Positions 1 to 8,556 of a stretch of 64,000 bases of DNA are shown one piece after another. The notes beneath the pieces are model-generated. The model saw nothing but the letters and a program-made list of their open reading frames with translations. It did not search any database and was not told the origin of the DNA. This DNA is from Synechococcus sp. CBW1107. GTDB lineage: Bacteria; Cyanobacteriota; Cyanobacteriia; PCC-6307; Cyanobiaceae. Where the stretch lies: the NCBI RefSeq assembly GCF_015841355.1, contig NZ_CP064908.1, forward strand, positions 2,604,001-2,668,000. The letters are read 5' to 3'. The position numbers were made by a program, and so were the translations under genes. Position 1 is the first letter of the stretch, and each line of letters starts with the position of its first letter.

Positions 1-557
1 TGCTGCTGGCGATTCTTCTGGCCCTGGATCCACGGCCTCACCAGCGGCTGGTGCTGGCGGCCACCCCGCTGTTCTGGCGTCCGTCGATGCAATCGCTGCT
101 GCGGGAGGCGCGCGAGGCCCTCGGCGGCTGGCTGGCGGGGATGACCATCTCGGCGGTGACGGTGTTTCTGCTCACCTGGGCCGGCCTGGCGCTGCTGAGG
201 GTGCCCCTGGCCCTGCTGAGCGGGCTGGTCTGCGGTCTGCTCACCTTCGTGCCCACGATCGGCCCGACGGTGGCCACGGCTCTGCCTCTGGCGGTGGCCC
301 TGCTGATCTCCCCGGCCAAGGTGGTCCAGGTGCTGGTGCTGCGCCTGATGCTGCAGAACGCGGAAGCGTTCGTGCTCACTCCGCTGCTGCTCAGCCGCAC
401 GGTCAACCTGCTGCCCACGGTGGCCCTGATGGCCCAGCTGAGCCTCGGTGCCCTGCTGGGGCTGCCGGGAGTGCTGCTGGCTCTGCCGCTGGTGGTGGTG
501 CTGCAGGTGGTCTTCCAGCGGGTGCTGGTGGAGCAGGTGATGGACCGCTGGACCTGA
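1..557 (+). CDS. AI-2E family transporter, C-terminal part (5' truncated by window edge)
   Basis: The reading frame is open from base 3 to the stop at 557, so the gene begins outside the window. About 184 residues are visible and they are strongly hydrophobic, with several membrane segments. The segments around GLLTFVPTIGPTVATALP and the Gly/Leu-rich end (LGALLGLPGVLLALPL) are typical of the C-terminal half of the AI-2E/YdiK/PerM permease family in the inner membrane. Substrates of the cyanobacterial members are not established. The gene converges on the secF run with only 0-1 nt between stops. Family call is firm; function is not. Confidence 0.85.
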   Translation, partial: LLAILLALDPRPHQRLVLAATPLFWRPSMQSLLREAREALGGWLAGMTISAVTVFLLTWAGLALLRVPLALLSGLVCGLLTFVPTIGPTVATALPLAVALLISPAKVVQVLVLRLMLQNAEAFVLTPLLLSRTVNLLPTVALMAQLSLGALLGLPGVLLALPLVVVLQVVFQRVLVEQVMDRWT

Positions 558-743
558 TCAGCGGTAGTGCCTGGTCAGGCTGGGGGTGAGCAGCAGCACG
601 GCCACGGCCAGGGGATGCTGCTGGATCGCCGTGAACAGGGACGACCAGGTGAAATGGTCGACCAGCAGCCGCAGTTCCGAACTGAGGTCGCCGAAGGCCA
701 GGAGAGCCAGCAGCACGGGGATGAGCGGCGGGAGGCGCCGCAT
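558..743 (-). CDS. small membrane protein downstream of secF
   Basis: A 61-residue protein beginning MRRLPPLIPVLLALL with two hydrophobic stretches, one at the N-terminus and one near the C-terminus (LAVAVLLLTPSL), consistent with one or two membrane helices. Its ATG shares its last base with the secF stop (TGATG arrangement), so it is probably translationally coupled to secF. I know no function. The association with the SecD/SecF translocation accessory genes is positional only. A TTG one codon upstream (746) is an alternative start. Confidence 0.65.
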   Translation of the reverse strand: MRRLPPLIPVLLALLAFGDLSSELRLLVDHFTWSSLFTAIQQHPLAVAVLLLTPSLTRHYR

Positions 744-1774
744 CAAGCCGCGCCGGCAGGGGCCGATCCGTCTTCTGGAGCTGATCCCACGAACCCCTTG
801 CCGCTGAGCAGGGGCAGCAGGGTGGGGGCCACGCCGATGCTGGACCAGCTGCCGACGCTGATCCCCGCGGTGAGCGCCACGGAGAACCAGAACAGGCTGC
901 TGCCACCGAAGAACAGAATCGCCAGCAGGGGCAGCAGGGTGGTGAGCGAGGTGTAGAGAGAGCGGGTCAGGGTGGCATCGACCGCCACATCCACCTGATC
1001 GCTGAAGGGGAAGGCACCCAGGCTTGTTTTCTGCTCACGGATCCGGTCGAAGACCACCACGGTGTCATTGACGGAGTACCCAGCCACGGTGATCAGAGCC
1101 ACGGCGAAGAGGGAATCCACTTCCACACCCAGCAGCAGTCCGAGCCAGGCGAACAGCCCTGTGGTGATCAGCACGTCGTGGGCCAGGCAGAGGATCGCCA
1201 GGAAGGCGAAAACCCTGTCGTAGCGGAGGGTGATGTAGAGGGCGATGGCCGCGAAGCTCACCAGCAGGGAGAGGAGGCTGCTGCGCAGCAGCTGATCGCC
1301 GAGGGTGGGGCCGATGGTGTCCACGGAGGTGCCGCCATCCTTGAACGGCCCCAGGCTGCCAGCCAGCTGGCTGATCACAGCGTTGCCCTGCTCGGCGCTG
1401 AGGCTGGGAAGTCGCAGCTCGATCGAGCGCCCCTGATCCAGCACCTGCACCGGTGCGCCGCGCAGGTCCGGGGCGGCCGCACCACCCTCTTCGGGCAGCT
1501 TCAGGTCGCCGAGTCGCTCCTCCACCTGGGGAACGGTGATCGCTGGGCAGTTGGGCGCGCAGGCCCTCTCCAGCTGGATGCGGGTGCCACCGGTGAAGTC
1601 GAGGCCGGGTTTGAGCGGGGCGCCGATGGCGGGGTTGAGCCAGCACAGGCCGATGCCGATCAGGCTGATCAGACAGGCCACAGCCGAGCCCCACCAGGCG
1701 ATGCGCCGGTGGCGGGTGATGCGGAAGTACTGGATCTTCGGCAATGCTGCCGGTCCCGATGGGGAAGTGGTCAT
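743..1774 (-). CDS. secF: protein translocase subunit SecF
   Basis: 343 residues, the usual size for SecF. It is the partner of SecD in the membrane complex that uses the proton gradient to help release preproteins on the trans side of the SecYEG channel. Visible hallmarks are an N-terminal membrane segment, a periplasmic or lumenal domain opening with GLDFTGGTRIQL, and the C-terminal six-helix RND-like core with the conserved GYSVNDTVVVFDRIRE motif around residue 230-245. It starts 7 nt after the secD stop on the same strand, so the two are co-transcribed. Confidence 0.97.
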   Translation of the reverse strand: MTTSPSGPAALPKIQYFRITRHRRIAWWGSAVACLISLIGIGLCWLNPAIGAPLKPGLDFTGGTRIQLERACAPNCPAITVPQVEERLGDLKLPEEGGAAAPDLRGAPVQVLDQGRSIELRLPSLSAEQGNAVISQLAGSLGPFKDGGTSVDTIGPTLGDQLLRSSLLSLLVSFAAIALYITLRYDRVFAFLAILCLAHDVLITTGLFAWLGLLLGVEVDSLFAVALITVAGYSVNDTVVVFDRIREQKTSLGAFPFSDQVDVAVDATLTRSLYTSLTTLLPLLAILFFGGSSLFWFSVALTAGISVGSWSSIGVAPTLLPLLSGKGFVGSAPEDGSAPAGAA

Positions 1775-1781
1775 GGGTTGC

Positions 1782-3296
1782 TCAGGCGGCTGGCGAGGTC
1801 AGCTGGCGGCTGGGCAGGAAGTAAGTGGTCCGGCGCAGGGTCGGGTAGCTCATCATCAGTCGCAGGAGCACGCGCGTGCAGGAGAGGGCGGTGAACAGGC
1901 TGAGCAGCAGACCGATGCCGAGGGTGACGGCAAAGCCTTTGACCAGGCCTGTTCCCAGGGCAAAAAGGGCGATGCAGCTGATCAGCCCGGTGACGTGACC
2001 ATCGAGGATCGAGCTGAAGGCCAGCGAGAAGCCACCGTCGATCGAGCGGATCAGGGTGTTGCCCGAGCGCAGCTCCTCCTTCACCCGCTCGAAAATCAGC
2101 ACATTGGCGTCCACCGCCATGCCGATCGAGAGGATGAAGCCGGCAATGCCCGGCAGGGTGAGGGTCACGGGGATCAGGGCGTAGGTGGCCAGGTTGAAGA
2201 GGGCGTAGAGGCTGAGGGCCACGACGGCCACGGCCCCGGGCAGCCGGTAGACCACCACCATGAAGACCGCGACCAGGGCCAGACCCGCGAGGGCAGCCAC
2301 CAGACTGGTGCGGATGTTCTCAGCCCCGAGCAGCGGGCCGACGGTGCGCACCTCAATGATCTTCACGGGCAGGGGCAGAGAGCCGCCCCGGAGTTGCACC
2401 TCCAGATCGCGGGCCTCTTCGGCCGTGAAATTGCCCGTGATGCTGGCGGCGCCTCCGGTGATTCCGGCCGCGGCGAACTCCTGGCTCACGGAGGCTTCGC
2501 TGATCGAGCGGCCATCGAGCACGATGCCCAGCAGCCGGTTGCTGCCCGCGATCGACTGGGTGAGCTTGGCGAAGGCCTCACCTCCCTGGCGGTTGAAGTT
2601 GAGGGTCACATCCCAGCCGGTGCCGGTCTGTTGCTGCTGGCGGCCCGCCGTGACCAGGTCCTTGCCGGTGAGGGCGGCCGGTTCGTAGAGCGCCACCACA
2701 CGTTTGTTCACTTCATCCAGCAGGGCTTCGATCTGCTCGGTTTCCCCAGCCCCCGGCGGCACCGACACCCCGAGCTCGCGCAGGGCCTTGGCCAGATCCT
2801 CGGCTGGGAAGCTCGGGGTCTGTGCAGGGGGTTGGCCTGGCGCCGCAGGCTGTGCTGGTTCCGCAGAGGTACGGCGCCGGCTGAGGTCAAGAACCGACTG
2901 GGCCTGGCGTTTGAGCCGCAGAAGCCCCTGCATCTCCCGCTCGGTACCGGGCTTCTGGGCGCGGAATTCCAGCAGGGCCGTGGTGCCGAACACCTTGGCG
3001 GCCCTGGTGGGGTCCTGTTCGCCCGGAAGCTGCAGCACCAGCTGGTCGTCACCGATGGTCTGCAGGGTGGATTCGGCCACGCCCAGTCCGTTGACGCGGC
3101 GGTCGAGCACCTCCTTGACAGCCTCGAGCTGCTCCCGCTGCACGGTCTTGATCGCACCGGCCGGAAGCACCTGCAGGGTGAGCTGACTTCCTCCACGCAG
3201 ATCGAGCCCGAGCTGAAGGGGGAAGCTGAACAGAACGGCTCCGGCGGCGATCGCCAGAGCCAGGATCAGGGCGAACAACCCCTGCTGGCGTGCCAT
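1782..3296 (-). CDS. secD: protein translocase subunit SecD
   Basis: 504 residues. N-terminal membrane segment followed by the GLDLRGGSQLTLQV motif, a large extracytoplasmic domain with a Pro/Ala/Gln-rich insert near residues 145-165, and the C-terminal RND-type membrane domain with GMAVDANVLIFERVKEEL, whose acidic residues are implicated in proton coupling. Located 1 nt after the pdhB stop and 7 nt before secF, in the order pdhB-secD-secF that I recall from marine Synechococcus. In a cyanobacterium the complex may act at both the plasma and thylakoid membranes. Confidence 0.97.
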   Translation of the reverse strand: MARQQGLFALILALAIAAGAVLFSFPLQLGLDLRGGSQLTLQVLPAGAIKTVQREQLEAVKEVLDRRVNGLGVAESTLQTIGDDQLVLQLPGEQDPTRAAKVFGTTALLEFRAQKPGTEREMQGLLRLKRQAQSVLDLSRRRTSAEPAQPAAPGQPPAQTPSFPAEDLAKALRELGVSVPPGAGETEQIEALLDEVNKRVVALYEPAALTGKDLVTAGRQQQQTGTGWDVTLNFNRQGGEAFAKLTQSIAGSNRLLGIVLDGRSISEASVSQEFAAAGITGGAASITGNFTAEEARDLEVQLRGGSLPLPVKIIEVRTVGPLLGAENIRTSLVAALAGLALVAVFMVVVYRLPGAVAVVALSLYALFNLATYALIPVTLTLPGIAGFILSIGMAVDANVLIFERVKEELRSGNTLIRSIDGGFSLAFSSILDGHVTGLISCIALFALGTGLVKGFAVTLGIGLLLSLFTALSCTRVLLRLMMSYPTLRRTTYFLPSRQLTSPAA

Positions 3297-3297
3297 C

Positions 3298-4281
3298 TCA
3301 GATCGTGCCTGCCTTGAGCTGCCTGGCGGCCTCGACGATCTGCCGGGGCTGGATGATCGTCAGATTCTCGAGGGCGCCGTTGTAGGGGGTGGGGATGTCC
3401 TGGCTGGAGAGGCGCAAGGGCCTGGCGTCGAGATCATCGAAGCAGTGTTCGGTGATCAGGGCCAGCAGTTCGGCGCCGATGCCACCGGTCTTCATGCATT
3501 CCTCGACCACCATCACCTTGTGGGTCTTGCGGATCGAACGGGTGATGGTCTCCAGGTCAAAGGGCTTGAGGCTGATCAGGTCAATCAGCTCCACACTCAC
3601 TCCATCGGCTTCGAGCTGCTCCACTGCCTTGAGGCAGTGGTAGCGCATGCGGGAGTAGGTGAGGATGGTGATGTCCTTGCCCTCGCGCACCACTTCAGCC
3701 TGATCCAGGGAACAGATGTAATCTCCCTCGGGAATCTCTTCGCTGAGGTTGTACAGCAATACGTGCTCGAAGAACAGCACGGGGTTGTTGTCTCGGATGG
3801 CGGCCTTCATCAGGCCCTTGGCATTGGTGGGAGTGCTCACGGCCACGATCTTGATGCCGGGCACGGCGTGGAAATAAGCCTCGAGGCGCTGGCTGTGCTC
3901 AGCTCCCAGCTGTCGCCCGACACCACCGGGACCACGCACCACCGTTGGAATGGTGTAATTGCCGCCGCTGGTGTAGCGCAGCATCCCCATGTTGTTGGAG
4001 ATCTGGTTGAAGGCCAGCAGCAGGAAGCCCATGTTCATCCCCTCCACGATCGGGCGCAGTCCCGTCATCGCGGCACCGACGGCCATCCCCGTGAAACTGT
4101 TCTCGGCGATCGGGGTGTCCAGCACCCGAAGTTCGCCGTACTTCTCGTAGAGATCCTTGGTGACTTTGTAGGAGCCGCCGTACTGGCCGACATCTTCCCC
4201 GAACACACACACGTGGGGGTCACGGGCCATCTCCTCGTCGATGGCGTCGCGCAGGGCGTTGAAGAGAAGTGTCTCGGCCAC
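3298..4281 (-). CDS. pdhB: pyruvate dehydrogenase E1 component, beta subunit
   Basis: 327 residues with a GTG start. With the alpha subunit it forms the thiamine-diphosphate E1 of pyruvate dehydrogenase, converting pyruvate toward acetyl-CoA for fatty acid synthesis. The N-terminus ([18 protein letters not shown]), the [14 protein letters not shown] segment, [19 protein letters not shown] and the C-terminal transketolase domain ([19 protein letters not shown]) are characteristic. No pdhA lies in the window, as is common when the PDH genes are scattered. It is the fifth gene of the minus-strand run from rsmA. Confidence 0.96.
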   Translation of the reverse strand: MAETLLFNALRDAIDEEMARDPHVCVFGEDVGQYGGSYKVTKDLYEKYGELRVLDTPIAENSFTGMAVGAAMTGLRPIVEGMNMGFLLLAFNQISNNMGMLRYTSGGNYTIPTVVRGPGGVGRQLGAEHSQRLEAYFHAVPGIKIVAVSTPTNAKGLMKAAIRDNNPVLFFEHVLLYNLSEEIPEGDYICSLDQAEVVREGKDITILTYSRMRYHCLKAVEQLEADGVSVELIDLISLKPFDLETITRSIRKTHKVMVVEECMKTGGIGAELLALITEHCFDDLDARPLRLSSQDIPTPYNGALENLTIIQPRQIVEAARQLKAGTI

Positions 4282-4328
4282 GGACGGTCTGCGAACCCGG
4301 CGACTGCCGGTGGAGCGGCCAACTTATC

Positions 4329-4424
4329 TCAGCCCCCAGCGGCGAAGGTGGCCAGCAGCAGCACCGAGAGCAGCATGCCCGGGGAGAGCAGCAGGGCCAG
4401 GAGGCCGAGATCGTGGGGAGTCAT
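4329..4424 (-). CDS. candidate 31-residue single-helix membrane protein
   Basis: Between the DUF3082 gene and pdhB there is an ATG-started 31-codon frame beginning MTPHDLGLLALLLSPGMLL and ending in AAGG, which is almost one continuous hydrophobic helix. It fills the otherwise empty gap and lies on the same strand as its neighbours. It does not match petG, petL, petN, psb30 or the other small photosynthetic subunits I know. No convincing Shine-Dalgarno sequence precedes it, although many picocyanobacterial genes lack one. Could be chance; conservation in relatives would decide. Confidence 0.38.
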   Translation of the reverse strand: MTPHDLGLLALLLSPGMLLSVLLLATFAAGG

Positions 4425-4448
4425 GGCTGAAACACGCGCCGACTCAGC

Positions 4449-4763
4449 CTAGGAAGCCTCGCTCTCACTGACCGGCAGCAGGCTGCGAATGAAGACAAGG
4501 AACAGCCCCAGTGCCACGAAGGCAAAGGTGAAGGTGGCCAGGAAGCTCATGCCCACCACCAGTGTCTTCATGGCCGTGCCGATGCTCTGGGCAAAGGCCT
4601 TGCTGTAGTGGGGCGGATGCAGGCTGTACCAACCCACCACCCGCTGGCTGAGTCCCAGACAGACCCAGGCCAGCAGTCCACTCGTGAGGGAGCCGGAGAG
4701 AAAACTGAGCGGACCCTTGCGCGGGGGGCTCGGTTGGGATTCGGTGGGCTCCGGTGTGCTCAT
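4449..4763 (-). CDS. DUF3082 family membrane protein
   Basis: 104 residues from the ATG that overlaps the ispE stop by 4 nt (ATGA). After a Pro/Ser-rich N-terminus ([20 protein letters not shown]) there are two hydrophobic segments ([19 protein letters not shown] and a long one near residues 65-95) separated by a conserved-looking HPPHYS region. This matches the cyanobacterial and plastid DUF3082 family of unknown function. The gene order ispE-DUF3082-pdhB suggests co-transcription, not necessarily a shared role. Confidence 0.75.
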   Translation of the reverse strand: MSTPEPTESQPSPPRKGPLSFLSGSLTSGLLAWVCLGLSQRVVGWYSLHPPHYSKAFAQSIGTAMKTLVVGMSFLATFTFAFVALGLFLVFIRSLLPVSESEAS

Positions 4764-5770
4764 GGGGCCTGGGCTGATTCGATGATCCTGGCCCCCCGGC
4801 TGCTGCAGCGGCAGCACCAGGCCTCGAAACCGCCCTCGGCCAGGGCCTCCCGCAGCTGCTCCCGGGCCGACTCGGCCTGCTGCAGGCCGGCGAAGAGGGC
4901 GAACAGGCTGGGCCCCGACCCGCTCATCGCCACCGCCAGCGGTTCGTTCGCCTGGCGCAGCAGCCTCAGCCCCGCTCGCACACTCTCCTGCTCCGGCTCC
5001 ACCACCACCTGCAGGTCGTTGCGCAGGGGCGGCAGGGGCCGATCCCCATGCAGCGCCGTCAGCAACGCCCCGTGGCGCAGGCTCTGACGCCGTTGCTCGA
5101 AGTCGCTCTCGCGTTCGAGATAGAAGTCGCCACGCAGCTCACGGCAGCGGCGATAGGCCCATGGGGTGGAGACACTGGCGGTCGGGTCCTTGATCAGCAG
5201 CACCGCCAGCTCCTCGGGGCCCCGGGGGCCCAGGACGAGCGGAGCCTCTTCAGGCAGCGGCACCGGCTCGAGGATCTCCCCGCGGCCGAAGCAGAGCTGG
5301 GTGCCGCCGGAGAGGGTGAAGGGCACATCCGACCCCAGCTCCGCCGCCAGCTGCTGCAGGCTGCCTTCGTCGAGCTGGAGACCCCAGAGCCGGTTGAGGC
5401 CCAGCAGGGCGGCCGCCCCGTCGCTGGAGCCGCCGGCCAGGCCGGCGCCGACGGGGATGCGTTTGTCCAGCTGGATCGTGGCTCCCAGCTCCGGCCTGCC
5501 GGCGTGCTGCCTGAGGCGCTCGGCGGCACGCACCACCAGGTTGCCGCCGTCGGTGGGCAGGGTGCTGCCTGGGCAATGCAGCACGATCGCCCCATCATCC
5601 CGGGGCTCGATCGCCAGGCGATCGGCCAGATCGAGGCTCTGCATCACCATCGCCAGCTCATGGAAGCCATCGCCCCGCAGTCCGAGCACCTCCAGATGGA
5701 GGTTGATCTTGGCCGGGGCCTCCACCAGCAGGGGGGCCGAGCGGGTGAGCGCTGGGACGGGGTCAGCCAT
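4760..5770 (-). CDS. ispE: 4-diphosphocytidyl-2-C-methyl-D-erythritol kinase
   Basis: 336 residues. GHMP-family kinase that phosphorylates CDP-ME in the MEP pathway, supplying isoprenoids for carotenoids, the phytyl chain and quinones. The substrate motif [13 protein letters not shown] is at about residues 19-30, and the glycine-rich ATP loop [15 protein letters not shown] at about 106-120. The ATG at 5770 is chosen because it overlaps the rsmA end by 8 nt; an upstream extension would run further into rsmA. The C-terminal [10 protein letters not shown] segment is also typical. dxs, the first enzyme of the same pathway, lies at 37557. Confidence 0.95.
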   Translation of the reverse strand: MADPVPALTRSAPLLVEAPAKINLHLEVLGLRGDGFHELAMVMQSLDLADRLAIEPRDDGAIVLHCPGSTLPTDGGNLVVRAAERLRQHAGRPELGATIQLDKRIPVGAGLAGGSSDGAAALLGLNRLWGLQLDEGSLQQLAAELGSDVPFTLSGGTQLCFGRGEILEPVPLPEEAPLVLGPRGPEELAVLLIKDPTASVSTPWAYRRCRELRGDFYLERESDFEQRRQSLRHGALLTALHGDRPLPPLRNDLQVVVEPEQESVRAGLRLLRQANEPLAVAMSGSGPSLFALFAGLQQAESAREQLREALAEGGFEAWCCRCSSRGARIIESAQAP

Positions 5771-6623
5771 GGGCGGTTTGCTCGGGGATGGGTGGGCTCG
5801 ACACACGCGGGCTCTGAGGTGTGGGGCACAACTGTCGGGTCAGCTCCACCCAGCGCTGGGGTGAGAGATCCTGGGGCCGCTGCCTGAGGGACACCCCTGC
5901 CCGCTGAGCCCGTTCGCTCAGCTCCTCCTCGGGCCAGAGCCCGGCCAGCGAGTTGCGCAGCATCTTGCGGCGGGACGCGAAGCACCGCTTGAGCAGGCCC
6001 TCGAGCCGCCCGGCCAGCTGCGGCTCCAGCCTCTCCGATGGCGGCAGGGGATCGAGCACGATCACCTCCGACATCACCTTCGGTGGCGGCTGGAAGCAGC
6101 GGGGAGGAACGGCGCAGACCGAGCGGCAGTGCGCCAGCAGTTGCAGGCGCACGCTCAGGGCGCTGAAGGCGCTGCTTCCGGCCACCGCCCGGATGCGCTC
6201 GCCCACCTCCTGCTGCACGAGCAGCACCAGGCGCTGGTAGGGGCTGGCCAGGGGACGGTCGAGCCGGCCGACCAGCCGCTCCAGCAGTGGGCCGGTGATG
6301 TTGTACGGGATGTTCGCGACCACCTTGTCAGCCGGAGGCAGATCCAGGCGCAACACGTCACCCTCCAGCAGCTGGAAGCGTTCATCGCCGGCGAACTGCC
6401 GGCGCAGGCCGGCCACCAGGTCGCGGTCCAGTTCGATGGCATGCAGTTCCGCCAGCCCTGTGGCCAGGAGCCGTTCCGTGAGCGCTCCACGGCCCGGGCC
6501 CACTTCCAGCACCCGCTCCCCCGGCTGCAGCTCCGCCGCCGCCACGATCCGCTCCAGCACGCCGGCATCGGTGAGCCAGTGCTGGCCGAAGCGCTTGCGG
6601 GTGTGGTGGCCCCCGAAGGACAT
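5763..6623 (-). CDS. rsmA: 16S rRNA (adenine1518-N6/adenine1519-N6)-dimethyltransferase
   Basis: 286 residues (KsgA). It dimethylates two adjacent adenines near the 3' end of 16S rRNA during 30S maturation. The start [17 protein letters not shown] contains the family N-terminal KRFGQ(H/N)FL-type signature. The SAM-binding loop [13 protein letters not shown] sits at about residues 38-50 and the catalytic NIPY motif at 104-107. It is the first gene of the minus-strand run that continues through ispE. The region just upstream also carries the divergent secreted-protein gene. Confidence 0.96.
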   Translation of the reverse strand: MSFGGHHTRKRFGQHWLTDAGVLERIVAAAELQPGERVLEVGPGRGALTERLLATGLAELHAIELDRDLVAGLRRQFAGDERFQLLEGDVLRLDLPPADKVVANIPYNITGPLLERLVGRLDRPLASPYQRLVLLVQQEVGERIRAVAGSSAFSALSVRLQLLAHCRSVCAVPPRCFQPPPKVMSEVIVLDPLPPSERLEPQLAGRLEGLLKRCFASRRKMLRNSLAGLWPEEELSERAQRAGVSLRQRPQDLSPQRWVELTRQLCPTPQSPRVSSPPIPEQTAHG

Positions 6624-6708
6624 GGGTGTGACTGGGCGGGCCTTCCAGATTGCCCGGCCGGGCGGCCGATCCCTGGCTATCCCTGGCTCACCCACCTCTC
6701 AGGCCGCC

Positions 6709-7116
6709 ATGGGCCCCATTCGCCTCCGTCCATCGACCCCCGTCGCGTCGATCGGATCATTCCGCTCCCCAGGGCCTTCTCCGGTGCACTGGGCGCCGTG
6801 GAGGGCCCTCTGTGCGGCCGCTGCTCTGCCCTGCCTGATCTGGGTGGCTCCGGCCCACTGCGGCAGCGTCAGCGCCGACTCCGTCTGGAGCAGGGACGAT
6901 GCGCTCCAGCGCGCCAGGCAACTGGTGCCGCGGGGGGCGATCCCCGGCCGGCACCGCTGCCAGGAGCTGACGGTGGGCATGGGCAACTACCGCTACCGCT
7001 GCAGCGTGGAGTTCAGCCAGCCGCCGGCCGGGCAGCAGGCGGATCAGCAGACAGCTCCACAACCGCAGCCGATGTCACCACTGCAGGGGCCAGCGGAGGC
7101 TCAGCCCTCCCCCTGA
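6709..7116 (+). CDS. secreted hypothetical protein
   Basis: 135 residues from the ATG, or about 110 from a GTG at 6784 that would place a classical signal peptide (VHWAPWRALCAAAALPCLIW... ending near PAHCGS) right at the N-terminus. I consider the later start more natural. The mature part contains the segment SRDDALQRARQLVP and a Cys-containing CQELTVGMGNYRYRC, followed by a Pro/Gln-rich tail. Its 3' end overlaps the convergent YraN gene by 16 nt. Function unknown; probably periplasmic or lumenal. Confidence 0.65.
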   Translation: MGPIRLRPSTPVASIGSFRSPGPSPVHWAPWRALCAAAALPCLIWVAPAHCGSVSADSVWSRDDALQRARQLVPRGAIPGRHRCQELTVGMGNYRYRCSVEFSQPPAGQQADQQTAPQPQPMSPLQGPAEAQPSP

Positions 7117-7511
7117 GCCGCCGCAAGTGTCTCCAGCGGCAGCCAGCGCACGGCACCGGCCGTCGGTGGCAGGGGCACCAGGGCACAGACCACCTCCAGG
7201 GTGTGCTGAGCCTGCTCGGGATGCTCCGCCAGCCAGCAGCTCACCGCCCTGGCCAGCCGCCGGCGTTTGCTCGTTCCGAGGGCGGCCACGCCCCAGCCAT
7301 CGACGCCGCAGCGTCGGCGCCCCTTCACCTCCACCACCAGCAGCCGGCCTGGCTTGGTCACCACCAGGTCCAGCTCACCCCAGCGGCAACTCCAGCGGCT
7401 GGAGAGGCGCCGCCAGCCCCGCTGGCGCAACAGGCGCCAGGCGCGCTGCTCGGCCCAGGCCCCGGGCAGTGCGCTGCGGCTTCGGGCGCGTTGCGTTCTG
7501 CTCTGGGTCAA
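7101..7511 (-). CDS. YraN family (UPF0102) nuclease-like protein
   Basis: 136 residues. The family has a restriction-endonuclease-like fold. The PD-(D/E)XK-type residues are visible: E46 and D48 in WGELDLVV, then E61 and K63 in VVEVKGRR. The N-terminal GAWAEQRAWRLLRQRGW helix is also characteristic. Family members are linked to DNA transactions, but no precise role is established. The gene is divergent from the pentapeptide gene and convergent with the secreted protein. Confidence 0.85.
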   Translation of the reverse strand: MTQSRTQRARSRSALPGAWAEQRAWRLLRQRGWRRLSSRWSCRWGELDLVVTKPGRLLVVEVKGRRRCGVDGWGVAALGTSKRRRLARAVSCWLAEHPEQAQHTLEVVCALVPLPPTAGAVRWLPLETLAAAQGEG

Positions 7512-7562
7512 CGGGCTGGTCTCGGGCTTTTCCTAGGGTTCCCGTGGTGTCCCTTTCCTGCC

Positions 7563-8069
7563 ATGGCTGCCCCGCTGCGTTCACTGGTCCAGGGCCTGGT
7601 GGCCTGGCTGGGCTGTGGCCTGCTGGCGCTGCTGCTGTTGCTGCCTGCCGCTCCGGCCCCTGCCGCGATGGACTACGCCAAACAGGTGCTGATCGGCGCT
7701 GATTTCCATGACGCTGATCTGCGCGGAGTCACGTTCAATCTCACCAATCTGCGCGACGCCAATCTCTCCGGCGCCGACATGCGCAACGCCAGCCTGTTCG
7801 GCGCCAAGCTCCAGGACGCCGACATGCACGGCGTCGATCTGCGCGAGGCCACCCTGGATTCGGCGGTGCTGGAGGGCACCGATCTGCGCGACGCCGTGCT
7901 GGAAGATGCCTTCGCGTTCAACACCAAGTTCGTGAACGTGGCGATCGAGGGGGCTGATTTCACCAATGTGCCCCTGCGCGGGGATGTGCTCACCTCCCTG
8001 TGCGCCATGGCCAGCGGCACCAATCCCGTCACGGGACGTGTCACCCGCGACACCCTCGGCTGTCCCTGA
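7563..8069 (+). CDS. pentapeptide-repeat protein with signal sequence
   Basis: 168 residues. An N-terminal hydrophobic signal of about 35 residues ends near APAPAAMD and suggests export to the thylakoid lumen or periplasm. Residues 45-140 are a run of pentapeptide repeats of the A(D/N)LXX type (GADFHDADLRGVTFNLTNL and onward), which fold as a right-handed quadrilateral beta helix. A C-terminal segment has two Cys (LCAMASG..., LGCP) that could form a disulfide. Similar lumenal pentapeptide proteins occur in cyanobacteria and chloroplasts with unknown function. Confidence 0.88.
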   Translation: MAAPLRSLVQGLVAWLGCGLLALLLLLPAAPAPAAMDYAKQVLIGADFHDADLRGVTFNLTNLRDANLSGADMRNASLFGAKLQDADMHGVDLREATLDSAVLEGTDLRDAVLEDAFAFNTKFVNVAIEGADFTNVPLRGDVLTSLCAMASGTNPVTGRVTRDTLGCP

Positions 8070-8088
8070 CCCCAATTCCCCCGCTGCC

Positions 8089-8508
8089 ATGAGCTTCGAC
8101 GCCCACAGCCTCGAGCGCCTTCGCCAGCTCGGCCGTCAGCTGCCCCAGCCCCTGCCGGTGCCGCCCGCCAGCGCCAAGCCCAGGGCCAGCGAGCAACGCC
8201 ACCAGGTCGAGCTGGAGTCCGACCCTGAGCAGCTCTTTCGCGAATTGATGCAGGTGAGCCCCGACGGCAGCGTTCCGCCTCATCTGATGGAGCGTCTGCG
8301 CGGCCTGGAGGCCAGCCGCTCGGCCCAGCAGGCCGGCGAGCGGCGCGCTCCGGCTGGTCCATCCGCTACGCCAGCAACCCAGACCAGCCGCCGCCGGGGT
8401 CCTGGGCGCAGCACCGCTCCCCGGGCCGATCCCCGCCTGGCGGTGGAGCACCCCGATCTCTACACCGCCTTCCACTCCTTGCTTCTCGAGGACGAGGACG
8501 ACGTTTGA
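8089..8508 (+). CDS. conserved hypothetical protein
   Basis: 139 residues starting MSFDAHSLERLRQLGRQLP, 19 nt after the pentapeptide gene, so probably in the same transcript. The middle part is acidic and helical (SDPEQLFRELMQVSPDGSVP), then a basic, low-complexity stretch rich in Arg, Pro and Ala, and an acidic end (LLLEDEDDV). No signal peptide or membrane segment. I do not recognise a functional domain. The composition fits a picocyanobacterial hypothetical rather than noise, since the codon bias is strong and the frame is clean. Confidence 0.7.
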   Translation: MSFDAHSLERLRQLGRQLPQPLPVPPASAKPRASEQRHQVELESDPEQLFRELMQVSPDGSVPPHLMERLRGLEASRSAQQAGERRAPAGPSATPATQTSRRRGPGRSTAPRADPRLAVEHPDLYTAFHSLLLEDEDDV

Positions 8509-8556
8509 GCGGCTGCGGAGCACCCCCTGTCGCTTCGGGTCAGGGGACAGTCTGAG

